The notes beneath the pieces are model-generated. The model saw only the letters and a list, made by a program, of their open reading frames with translations. It searched no databases and had not been told where the DNA came from. Both the position numbers and the translations under genes were made by a program. Shown one piece after another: positions 1-6,567 of a stretch of DNA of 8,126 nucleotides; position 1 is the stretch's first letter; each line of letters opens with the position of its first letter. The DNA is taken from the NCBI GenBank assembly GCA_030635045.1, contig DAOVZP010000058.1:1-8126 (forward strand). The letters run 5' to 3'. This DNA comes from Bacteroidota bacterium. GTDB taxonomy: Bacteria; Bacteroidota; Bacteroidia; Bacteroidales; B18-G4.

Positions 1-1078
1 AAGGGGAGTTGTCTTCAAACCATTGTGCATTCTTGCTGATGATCTCTGTACGCCTGGTAGCCTCCAGGTTTTTGAAGTTCACCACTGATTCCCAGCTGGC
101 TTTCATACCCATCGGGTCACCATAAACTTCAATAAACCCGTTCACGTAGTCTACTTCGGGTACAAGGTCTTCAACCCAGAGTACATTGTATTTGTCCCAG
201 AGCTCCAGGTCGCCGGTTTTATAATATTCGGCCAGGACTCCAAGTGCTTCTTTCTGTTGCTCCGTCTCGGCCACCGCTGCGGCTTTCTCAAGCCAGTATA
301 TAATTCGTGAAATGGCCTCTCCGTATAAGCCGTCTACTTTGTAGACATCTTCCTTTATCTTGCCATCTTTCTTTATCAGCTTGGAATTCAATCCATAGGA
401 GATGGGTGTTTCGTCGCCGGCCACCTTAATGCTTTCGTAATAGGCCTCAACTTCCTCTTGGTTGACTCCCTCATAATAGTTGCATGCTGACAACTCGATG
501 AGGTCGAAGTCCGTGTTGCTGTATATCCTTTTTGCTGCTATATCGGGGTTAAAGATCACCTCTGTCAGCAATCCTGAGAATTCTTCCAGTTCCTGTCCTT
601 CCCTGAGCGGAAATACCGAACCCGGTGAATTGTTGATCAGCATTTCAAAATATTCCTTATCGAAGCCCGGCATGAACTTATCTGTTGAATAATGGTGATG
701 GATGCCATTTGAGAACCATACCCGTTTCAGGTAAATGTTAAATTCGCTCCACTCCTGGGTTTGCCTGTCGCCCGTAAAATTTTTGGAGATCTCTTCCAGT
801 GTCCTCCTCACGGCCAGGTTATACTTGAAATTCTGGTCAAAGATGATGTCACGTCCGGCCAGCGCTGCCTCTCCGAGATAATAGATCAGCTTTTTCTGGT
901 CGAGGCTCAGTTCTTCAAAGCCGGGGATCTGGTAACGCATGATCTTCAGATCGGCAAATTGTTCGGTGAGAAATTGAAAATCGCTTTTTTCTCCTGTAGT
1001 TTCTTTCTCTTTAGCCTGATCGCAGGAATAGATTGATATGCTCATAATAACAATGATGAGGATGATAATTTTTTTCAT
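1..1078 (-). CDS. Dipeptidyl peptidase III (peptidase family M49), lipoprotein form, C-terminal part outside the window
   Basis: An open frame starts at an ATG at 1078 and runs without a stop to the left edge, giving 359 residues. Residues 1-18 form a lipoprotein signal peptide (Lys-Lys, then a long Ile/Leu/Val stretch) with lipobox IYSC and Cys19, so the product is probably anchored to the cell envelope. Family recognition rests on YLKRVWFSNGIHHHY (residues 116-130), on VDYVNGFIEVYGDPMG (309-324), a GFIE-x-Y-x-DP block conserved in M49 peptidases, and on NAQWFEDNSP (350-359). Family members release dipeptides from the N-terminus of oligopeptides using a zinc ion. Bacterial members are about 675 residues, so the zinc motif (HExxxH type) should lie in the missing half. 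The start is 17 bases after the gcvT stop, suggesting one transcript. From memory, some database records call such proteins dihydrofolate reductase; this sequence has no resemblance to that enzyme. Confidence 0.92.
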   Translation of the reverse strand, partial: MKKIIILIIVIMSISIYSCDQAKEKETTGEKSDFQFLTEQFADLKIMRYQIPGFEELSLDQKKLIYYLGEAALAGRDIIFDQNFKYNLAVRRTLEEISKNFTGDRQTQEWSEFNIYLKRVWFSNGIHHHYSTDKFMPGFDKEYFEMLINNSPGSVFPLREGQELEEFSGLLTEVIFNPDIAAKRIYSNTDFDLIELSACNYYEGVNQEEVEAYYESIKVAGDETPISYGLNSKLIKKDGKIKEDVYKVDGLYGEAISRIIYWLEKAAAVAETEQQKEALGVLAEYYKTGDLELWDKYNVLWVEDLVPEVDYVNGFIEVYGDPMGMKASWESVVNFKNLEATRRTEIISKNAQWFEDNSP

Positions 1079-1095
1079 GGTTTCTTTTTGAATAA

Positions 1096-2184
1096 TTACG
1101 CTTTATAAAATGGAGGCCTTACAATGCGGGCCTTTAGCAGTTTATTCCTGACCTTGATATAAACTTCGCTGTCGAATTTATTGTGCCCGGTATTGATATA
1201 TCCCAGGCCAATAGCTTTTTTTGTTGAAGGCGACATGGTGCCCGATGTCACTTCCCCGATCACATCACCATCGGCAGTGCAGATCTCATAATGCTGCCTG
1301 GGGATCCCTTTGTCGATCATTTCAAATCCGCGCAGCCGGCGTGTGGGGCCTTCCTCTTTTTGTTTTGCAAGCAGCTCACGGTCGATGAAATCATTGCCTT
1401 CGTTAAACTTGGTGATCCAGCCCAGGCCTGCTTCGATGGGTGAGGTGGTATCATCTATGTCGTTACCGTAGAGGCAGAAACCCATTTCCAGGCGTAATGT
1501 GTCCCTGGCGGCGAGGCCGATGGGCCTGATGCCGTATTCTTCTCCTGCTTCCAGCACTGCTTTGTATATCTTTTCCGCATCAGCATTGGCCATGTATATC
1601 TCGCATCCGCCTGATCCGGTGTATCCTGTAGTTGACAGGATGACATCCTCCACGCCGGCAAAATTCAATTTCTTAAAGGTATAATACTCCATATCTGTGA
1701 TATTCTCGTTGGTCAGCTTTTGCATTGCTTCCAGGCCTTTTGGCCCTTGCACTGCAAGCTGGGAGATCTCGTCGGAAGCATTAAATAATTCAGCACCGAT
1801 GCTGTTTTGTGATATGCACCACTGCCAGTCCTTGTCAATGTTGGATGCATTTACAACCAACAGGTATGTTTCTTCATCGATCCTGTATACGAGGAGATCA
1901 TCGACTATCCCGCCCTTTCCATTCGGGAAACAGGTGTACTGAACCTTGCCATCTGTGAGCTTTGACACGTCATTGCTGGTCACCTTCTGTGCAAATTCGA
2001 AAGCTTTTGGGCCTTTCACCCAGAATTCGCCCATATGAGAAACATCAAAAACGCCCACTCCCTTTCTTACAGTCTCGTGTTCGGCAATGACACCTTCAAA
2101 GGTTACAGGCATGTTGTATCCGGCAAAAGAGACCACGCGGGCTCCCATAGATTCATGGATCTTCGTTAATGCAGTGTTTTTCAT
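1096..2184 (-). CDS. gcvT: Glycine cleavage system T protein (aminomethyltransferase)
   Basis: GcvT takes the aminomethyl group of glycine from the lipoylated H protein and passes the carbon to tetrahydrofolate, giving 5,10-methylene-tetrahydrofolate and ammonia; it acts in the cytoplasm. The 362-residue length is normal for the family. Family blocks are in order: [12 protein letters not shown] (residues 43-54), [11 protein letters not shown] (91-101) with the conserved Asp95/Asp96 pair that contains the catalytic aspartate, LAVQGPKG (143-150), [11 protein letters not shown] (187-197), [20 protein letters not shown] (225-244), [13 protein letters not shown] (248-260) and [11 protein letters not shown] (310-320). 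The ATG at 2184 lies 33 bases downstream of a good Bacteroidota -7 box and has no Shine-Dalgarno sequence. The predicted leader of roughly 27 bases is too short for a glycine riboswitch. The genes for GcvH and GcvP are not next to it. It shares one-carbon metabolism with folA at 6564-7061, but that gene is in a separate transcript. Confidence 0.97.
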   Translation of the reverse strand: MKNTALTKIHESMGARVVSFAGYNMPVTFEGVIAEHETVRKGVGVFDVSHMGEFWVKGPKAFEFAQKVTSNDVSKLTDGKVQYTCFPNGKGGIVDDLLVYRIDEETYLLVVNASNIDKDWQWCISQNSIGAELFNASDEISQLAVQGPKGLEAMQKLTNENITDMEYYTFKKLNFAGVEDVILSTTGYTGSGGCEIYMANADAEKIYKAVLEAGEEYGIRPIGLAARDTLRLEMGFCLYGNDIDDTTSPIEAGLGWITKFNEGNDFIDRELLAKQKEEGPTRRLRGFEMIDKGIPRQHYEICTADGDVIGEVTSGTMSPSTKKAIGLGYINTGHNKFDSEVYIKVRNKLLKARIVRPPFYKA

Positions 2185-2217
2185 ATAAGGAGTTATTAAT
2201 ATTGAAATTCAGAGCCA

Positions 2218-2225
2218 CAAAAGTA
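2218..2225 (-). promoter_or_regulatory. Predicted -7 promoter box for gcvT and the peptidase gene
   Basis: Read on the minus strand the bases are TACTTTTG, a full match to the Bacteroidota sigma-70 -7 consensus TAnnTTTG, 33 bases upstream of the gcvT start codon. I see no matching TTTG -33 box at the usual spacing. The box overlaps a small perfect inverted repeat, AGTAT-AAA-ATACT (2222-2234), which could be an operator or chance. Transcription would start near 2211. Confidence 0.5.
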
Positions 2226-2270
2226 TAAAATACTCCTTTATGTGCTTCACTATGGTCCTGATTTTCTTTA

Positions 2271-2278
2271 TATCTTTG
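2271..2278 (+). promoter_or_regulatory. Predicted -7 promoter box for the nucleotide-sugar dehydratase gene
   Basis: TATCTTTG fully matches the consensus TAnnTTTG and lies 19 bases before the ATG at 2298, implying a leader of only about a dozen bases. A second match, TATATTTG (2287-2294), is too close to the ATG to serve a start there, because its transcript would begin inside the gene. No clear -33 TTTG is visible. With the box at 2218-2225 this makes a compact divergent promoter region. Confidence 0.45.
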
Positions 2279-2297
2279 AGCTTTATTATATTTGAAA

Positions 2298-4172
2298 ATG
2301 TTTCGCACTATAAAAAATACGCCACGGATTGTCATCCTTATCATTGATATGTTCATAGTGGTGGCCTCTGTGGTGCTTGCCTACCTCCTGCGGTTTAACT
2401 TTTCCATTCCTGAGGTGGAGATGGATGTTTTCCCAAAAGTGCTTGCCTACATTGTCCTTGTCAGGATGATAAGCTTCCTGATTGGAAGAACTTATGTAGG
2501 GATCATCAGGTATACCAGCACCGAAGATGTCATCCGCATTTTTCTTGTGATCTTTTCCGGCAGCCTTGTTTTCGTGCTCACCAACCTTATCACCTTCTAT
2601 GGCGTGAATGGTTTGTTTTTTATTCCATTCTCTATCATTATCATTGACTTTATCACCACTGTGTTGATCATGACAGCCTTTCGGATAGTTGTGAAGGTGG
2701 CATATATGGAGATGGCCACACCATCGGGTGAGCGTTCTGATATTATCATCTTCGGAGCGGGGAAGGCCGGGCTGATCGCAAAACGAACGCTCGATAAAGA
2801 TCCGGGCATCAACTACAGGGTGGTGGCATTTGTTGACGATAAACCGGGCAAGGTGGGGAAAAAGATGGAAGGGGTCAGCATCTATGCCAGTAAAAGGCTG
2901 GCAGACCTCCTGGTCCGCTGGCCGGGGGCCCAATTTATTATTTCTCCTCAAAATCTTCCTCAGTCGAGGAGGCAGGAGATCATTGAAACCTGCCTGGAGC
3001 ATAATATCAAGGTGCTCAACGTACCTCCGGTATCGCAGTGGATCAATGGCGAACTGAGCTTCAAGCAGATCCGGCAGGTTAAGATAGAAGACCTTCTTGG
3101 AAGGGATGTGATACAGCTCGACAAGGAGCCGGTCAGCAAAGACCTGGCAGGCAGAAATGTGCTTATTACAGGGGCAAGTGGTTCTATAGGCAGCGAGATC
3201 GTACGGCAGGTAGCCGGATATGCTATCAACAAGCTGATCTTGCTCGACCAGGCTGAAAGCCCGCTATTCCTCCTTGAACTGGAGTGTGCTGAAAAATTCG
3301 GCACCAAGGATATTGAGATCATCGTGGCCGATATTTGCGACGAGGAACGAATGGAACAGATCTTTCAGACATTTAAACCTCAGCTTATCTATCATGCTGC
3401 TGCATATAAGCATGTTCCGATGATGGAAGCCAATCCTTCTGAGGCTGTACGCACCAACGTATTTGGAACCAGCCTTCTTGCCAACCTGGCTGTAAGATTT
3501 AAGGTGGAAAAGTTCATCATGATCTCTACCGACAAGGCAGTCAAGCCAACCAGTGTGATGGGCGCATCAAAACGTATTGCCGAGATGTATACTCAGGCAA
3601 TGAACAGCAAGAATGGCACCCGCTTCATCACAACCCGCTTTGGTAATGTCCTGGGATCAAATGGTTCTGTAATCCCATTATTCAGGGACCAGATCAGCAA
3701 GGGTGGCCCCGTTACCGTTACCCATCCCGAGATCACAAGATATTTCATGACCATCCCTGAAGCATGCCAGCTTGTGTTGGAGGCCGGCGCCATGGGCAAG
3801 GGGGGTGAGATATTTATCTTCGATATGGGGCAGTCGATAAAGATTGTCGACCTGGCAAAAAAGATGATCATGCTATCAGGGCTGACACTGGGCAGCGATA
3901 TACAAATTAAGTACACAGGCCTCCGGCCGGGCGAAAAATTATACGAAGAACTGCTTAACGATGAAGAGAATACGCTGCCGACCCACCACCCGCAGATCAT
4001 GATAGCGAGGGAGAGGGGATTCGACCTGGAAACATTATCGGTCAAGGTGAAAGAGTTGATTGCTTTCAGCGATAGCATGGATGGCCTCTCTATCGTAAAG
4101 AAGATGAAGGAAATTGCCCCGGAATTTAAAAGCCGGAATTCAGTTTATGAACAACTGGACACGGAAGAATAA
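2298..4172 (+). CDS. Membrane-bound nucleotide-sugar 4,6-dehydratase (WbpM/PglF/CapD type)
   Basis: This 624-residue protein has the full layout of large membrane-bound UDP-N-acetylhexosamine 4,6-dehydratases, which make 4-keto-6-deoxy sugars for capsule, O-antigen or protein glycans. Four membrane helices lie near residues 8-30, 46-64, 80-101 and 107-130. A first Rossmann-like domain follows, with IIIFGAGKAG (149-158). The catalytic extended short-chain dehydrogenase domain begins at LITGASGSIGSE (289-300, GxxGxxG). The active-site block ISTDKAVKPTSVMGASKR (409-426) has Thr-Asp-Lys and carries Met421 where classical enzymes have the Tyr of YxxxK, as usual in this subfamily; Lys425 is kept. 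RFGNVLGSNGSVIPLF (447-462) and TGLRPGEKLYEEL (540-552) complete it. I start at the ATG at 2298; a TTG at 2292 would add two residues but is less likely. The exact substrate cannot be read from sequence. The gene stands alone, without adjacent glycosyltransferases. Confidence 0.95.
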   Translation: MFRTIKNTPRIVILIIDMFIVVASVVLAYLLRFNFSIPEVEMDVFPKVLAYIVLVRMISFLIGRTYVGIIRYTSTEDVIRIFLVIFSGSLVFVLTNLITFYGVNGLFFIPFSIIIIDFITTVLIMTAFRIVVKVAYMEMATPSGERSDIIIFGAGKAGLIAKRTLDKDPGINYRVVAFVDDKPGKVGKKMEGVSIYASKRLADLLVRWPGAQFIISPQNLPQSRRQEIIETCLEHNIKVLNVPPVSQWINGELSFKQIRQVKIEDLLGRDVIQLDKEPVSKDLAGRNVLITGASGSIGSEIVRQVAGYAINKLILLDQAESPLFLLELECAEKFGTKDIEIIVADICDEERMEQIFQTFKPQLIYHAAAYKHVPMMEANPSEAVRTNVFGTSLLANLAVRFKVEKFIMISTDKAVKPTSVMGASKRIAEMYTQAMNSKNGTRFITTRFGNVLGSNGSVIPLFRDQISKGGPVTVTHPEITRYFMTIPEACQLVLEAGAMGKGGEIFIFDMGQSIKIVDLAKKMIMLSGLTLGSDIQIKYTGLRPGEKLYEELLNDEENTLPTHHPQIMIARERGFDLETLSVKVKELIAFSDSMDGLSIVKKMKEIAPEFKSRNSVYEQLDTEE

Positions 4173-4204
4173 GAGGGAACCTTTTTACGTTATTAGAAGA
4201 GGGT

Positions 4205-4293
4205 TTGAGGTGTGGGGTATGGGGTATGTGGTATGGGGTTTGTGGTATGAGGTATGGGGTTTGGGGTTTGGGGAGGTGTTGAGTGTTGGGTGG
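4205..4293 (+). repeat. G-rich degenerate tandem repeat with TTTGGGG units
   Basis: About 90 bases of almost only G and T on the plus strand, built from imperfect 7-base units such as GGGGTAT, GTGGTAT, GAGGTAT and GGGGTTT. Runs of four G occur at 4214-4217, 4221-4224, 4235-4238, 4256-4259, 4263-4266 and 4270-4273. The last three are spaced by exactly TTT, so the strand could fold into a G-quadruplex. It begins about 30 bases after the dehydratase stop. A short reading frame across it (4114-4296) gives only a repetitive Trp/Gly/Val peptide and is not a gene. Confidence 0.8.
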
Positions 4294-4301
4294 TAAATTT
4301 G

Positions 4302-4328
4302 TTGAATTGGTTGAATTAGTTGAATTGG
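4302..4328 (+). repeat. Three tandem 9-base units TTGAATTGG
   Basis: Units TTGAATTGG (4302-4310), TTGAATTAG (4311-4319) and TTGAATTGG (4320-4328) are in perfect register, with one base difference in the middle unit. The same unit in the same strand orientation recurs at 7065-7107 upstream of folA. Confidence 0.85.
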
Positions 4329-4344
4329 GACATTCTTTCTGACT

Positions 4345-4373
4345 CCTTTGTGAAATCCTTTGTGTCCTTTGTG
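4345..4373 (+). repeat. Three copies of CCTTTGTG
   Basis: CCTTTGTG occurs exactly at 4345-4352, 4357-4364 and 4366-4373, separated by AAAT and by a single T. Each copy contains TTTG, the Bacteroidota -33 element. The last TTTG (4368-4371) lies about 16 bases before an imperfect -7-like TATAAATTTTG (4386-4396), so the copies could include the promoter of the next gene. That reading is weak, because the spacing inside the -7 box is off by one base. Confidence 0.6.
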
Positions 4374-4391
4374 GTTATAATAAATTATAAA

Positions 4392-4412
4392 TTTTGAATT
4401 TTGAATTTTAAA
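4392..4412 (+). repeat. Three tandem heptamers TTTTGAA, the second covering a possible start codon
   Basis: TTTTGAA (4392-4398), TTTTGAA (4399-4405) and TTTTAAA (4406-4412) follow directly on one another. The TTG that begins the longest version of the next gene (4401-4403) lies inside the second unit, and the in-frame stop TGA just upstream (4395-4397) lies inside the first. Confidence 0.75.
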
Positions 4413-5678
4413 TTGCTAAGAAGATATTTGCTTTTGTTGATGCTGGTTGCATGCACGCTATCTGCCAACGCAGCATATATATTCATCCCAATGGATGATA
4501 CCCAGCGTGACCACCTGAAGGCATATGGTGTGGCATACTGGGTTCTGGAACAGGATGTGGAGATGAGCTGGCTGCTGAATTATAAAGGTGGCAGCTTCAT
4601 GTGTGTTCATCATGAGCTGATCGAGAATGAATGTGTGATCAGGGGGGTTAGCTACCAGGTGATCGCAGATGTGCAGGCATCGGCCATTCTACAGGAGATA
4701 GCACAACCTGAGATCAATATGGATGAGGTCAAGCTGCATATACCACCCAAAATAGCAGTTTACAGCCCTAAAAACAAACAGCCCTGGGATGATGCTGTAA
4801 CCCTTGTGCTGACCTATGCTGAGATCCCTTACGACGTGATTTATGACCACGAGGTGCTGGATGGCATGTTGCCAATGTACGACTGGCTGCACCTGCACCA
4901 TGAGGATTTTACAGGTCAATACGGAAAGTTCTGGGCACGATACAAGGATTTTCAATGGTATCGTGAAAATCAGCGTGCAGCGGAGGCTACGGCACGGGAG
5001 CTGGGTTTTGAAAAAGTTTCGCAATGCAAACTGGCTGTTGCCAGGAGGATACGCGAATATGTTGCAGGAGGTGGTTACCTCTTTGCCATGTGCTCGGCCA
5101 CCGACAGCTATGATGTTGCCCTGGCGGCGGATGGGATAGATATTTGTGACGTGATGTACGACGGGGATCCTATGGATGCCGATGCCCAGGAAAGACTGGA
5201 CTATTCTCAGTGTTTTGCATTTACCGGTTTTACATTAAAGACCAGCCCTCAGGAATATGAGATCTCCAGCATCGATGCTACCCAGATGCATGTGCGCTCG
5301 ATCAGGGAACAAAACGATTTCTTTACGCTTTTTGATTTTTCAGCTAAGTGGGATCCTGTACCCACCATGCTTTGCCAGAGCCATGAACCCGTTATCAGGG
5401 CTTTTATGGGGCAGACAACCGGATATATCAAAGATTATATCAAGCCTGAAGTTCTGATCCTTGGAGAAAACAAGGCCCTTAATGAAGCCCGCTATATTCA
5501 TGGGGAGTTTGGCAATGGCACATGGACCTTCTATAGTGGACATGATCCGGAAGACTATCGTCATCTTGTGGGCGACCCGCCAACAGAGCTTATCCTGCAT
5601 CCGAATTCAACAGGTTACAGGTTGATCCTGAATAATGTACTGTTTCCGGCTGCGAAGAAGAAAAAACAGAAAACCTGA
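4401..5678 (+). CDS. Secreted protein of the Bacteroidota family labelled 'asparagine synthetase B'; true activity unknown
   Basis: From the TTG at 4401 the frame gives 425 residues. A Sec signal peptide (RRYLLLLMLVACTLSANA, cleavage near Ala24) points to the periplasm or surface. The family is recognised from YIFIPMDDTQRDHLKAYG (residues 26-43), LLNYKGGSF (58-66), WLHLHHEDFTGQYGKFW (162-178) and the Lys-rich C-terminal tail. Databases usually name it asparagine synthetase B. However, I see neither an N-terminal nucleophile cysteine after Met nor the ATP pyrophosphatase SGGxDS loop. Instead GGGYLFAMCSATDS (223-236) resembles the nucleophile elbow of class I glutamine amidotransferase-like folds (Cys231), and YSGHDPEDY (378-386) could supply His381 and Glu384. 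The start is uncertain: TTG at 4401 or 4413 are the best choices, and the first ATG (4440) would cut away most of the signal peptide. The gene faces the lipoprotein gene across a terminator hairpin. Confidence 0.85.
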   Translation: MNFKLLRRYLLLLMLVACTLSANAAYIFIPMDDTQRDHLKAYGVAYWVLEQDVEMSWLLNYKGGSFMCVHHELIENECVIRGVSYQVIADVQASAILQEIAQPEINMDEVKLHIPPKIAVYSPKNKQPWDDAVTLVLTYAEIPYDVIYDHEVLDGMLPMYDWLHLHHEDFTGQYGKFWARYKDFQWYRENQRAAEATARELGFEKVSQCKLAVARRIREYVAGGGYLFAMCSATDSYDVALAADGIDICDVMYDGDPMDADAQERLDYSQCFAFTGFTLKTSPQEYEISSIDATQMHVRSIREQNDFFTLFDFSAKWDPVPTMLCQSHEPVIRAFMGQTTGYIKDYIKPEVLILGENKALNEARYIHGEFGNGTWTFYSGHDPEDYRHLVGDPPTELILHPNSTGYRLILNNVLFPAAKKKKQKT

Positions 5679-5720
5679 TTCTGAATTCAGATATCTGATA
5701 TCTGATATCAGAATTCAGAA
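5679..5720. terminator. Hairpin between convergent genes, likely shared terminator
   Basis: The 43 bases between the stop codons at 5678 and 5722 are almost wholly one inverted repeat. TTCTGAATTC (5679-5688) pairs with GAATTCAGAA (5711-5720); after one A-A mismatch, GATATC (5690-5695) pairs with GATATC (5704-5709), leaving an 8-base loop. Inside are three 7-base steps GATATCT, GATATCT, GATATCA. Leftwards, in the minus transcript, the stem is soon followed by T-rich sequence (TTTTCTGTTTTTTC); the plus side has no T tract. The fit is therefore better for the minus-strand operon, but the position suggests use in both directions. Confidence 0.7.
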
Positions 5721-5721
5721 G

Positions 5722-6567
5722 TTAGTGTTGCTCGAAACTGTCGTAGAAGGGGTTGCCGTTAAAGAAGTACATCACCTGGTTCGTACAGCTGTCTTCCCCG
5801 ATATAATCGATGTAGCCGTTTGTAATATCCAGGCCCGGGGTGTTCAGGTAGGTTATACCGGTGCGGATCCAGCGGCAGTTGAGATAATTTCCGAGGGGGT
5901 CACCGATGACGGCTGAGAAAGCTACGTTGCCGAGGTCAGAGCCGGAAGCCTGGCCGGTGATCTCAAAAACGTCATCTTCAAAATCGCCGGCAGTCCCCAT
6001 ACCTTCAATATAGGTAAAGGTTTTCAGTGATTGCCAGTGAAAGCTTCCGTGAGAGACTGTGTCAAAAAATGTGAGGGTTGCGGAGGGTACCTCATGTTCA
6101 TACATTTGCAGCATGCTCATTGAAAGGCCGGTGTTGCTGATGGTATTATTTCCATCCAGGCGAAGGTCATTTACTATGTAGCCATCGAAAGTAAGGTTTG
6201 CTATTGCGCCTGTTTCTGAGAAGTCCATGTTCATACTGACAGTGATCTTTCCTCTTCTGCCCTTACCATCCGGGCAAGGGATATTGTACAGCCCATAGTC
6301 GATAATGTATTCTATTCCGTTGGTACCCTGGTAGCTGCATTGCGCATTGTAAATGGTCTTGCTGCCTTCTTCTTTCAGGACAGAATCGCTCACCACCATG
6401 ATGAAGAGGTTGAATACCTCTGAATAAGCCCTTTCAGCGATCACCTGGTTGTTGGCAACCTGCAGATTGGGATTATAATTGGTTTCTATGCTGCTTTTCT
6501 TGCACGATATTCCGGCAATGGCTGCAAGAGTCACGATTAAAAGGATATTCCGGATAAACTGTATCAT
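5722..6567 (-). CDS. Lipoprotein of unknown function, coupled to folA
   Basis: I do not recognise a named family for this 281-residue protein. Residues 1-21 are a lipoprotein signal peptide: MIQFIRN, a hydrophobic stretch, then lipobox GISC with Cys22 followed by Lys-Lys. The mature part looks like a beta-rich extracytoplasmic domain with many short hydrophobic and polar alternations, and has further cysteines at 77, 98, 231 and 261 that could form disulfides. A CPDGKGRRGKITV segment (98-110) and a C-terminal NGYIDYIGEDSCTNQ segment (250-264) are the most distinctive stretches. Its ATG overlaps the folA stop as ATGA (6567-6564), so translation is probably coupled to dihydrofolate reductase. 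It ends two bases from the terminator hairpin. Nothing in the sequence links it to folate metabolism; the pairing may simply be inherited gene order. Confidence 0.85.
   Translation of the reverse strand: MIQFIRNILLIVTLAAIAGISCKKSSIETNYNPNLQVANNQVIAERAYSEVFNLFIMVVSDSVLKEEGSKTIYNAQCSYQGTNGIEYIIDYGLYNIPCPDGKGRRGKITVSMNMDFSETGAIANLTFDGYIVNDLRLDGNNTISNTGLSMSMLQMYEHEVPSATLTFFDTVSHGSFHWQSLKTFTYIEGMGTAGDFEDDVFEITGQASGSDLGNVAFSAVIGDPLGNYLNCRWIRTGITYLNTPGLDITNGYIDYIGEDSCTNQVMYFFNGNPFYDSFEQH

Noticed and set aside
480..1036. Plus-strand frames at 480-692 and 761-1036.
   Set aside because: They lie opposite the dipeptidyl peptidase III gene, whose reading frame is continuous and clearly recognisable.
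2185..2217. A glycine riboswitch upstream of gcvT.
   Set aside because: The predicted leader is about 27 bases and the whole intergenic gap is 113 bases shared with a divergent gene, with no paired stems of the expected type.
2286..3002. A 238-residue minus-strand open frame inside the dehydratase gene, and similar long antisense frames at 2960-3322 and 3593-4078.
   Set aside because: The plus-strand gene has complete family motifs throughout, and the antisense translations are rich in His, Asp and Lys or in Ser and Pro without domain pattern. They are shadows.
4114..4296. A reading frame running from the dehydratase end through the G-rich tract.
   Set aside because: It overlaps the end of a secure gene in another frame, and its unusual Trp/Gly/Val content is only the translation of the G-rich repeat.
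4205..4373. The mixed repeats between 4205 and 4373 considered as a CRISPR array.
   Set aside because: Units are 7 to 9 bases with no unique spacers of constant length, and no cas gene is present.
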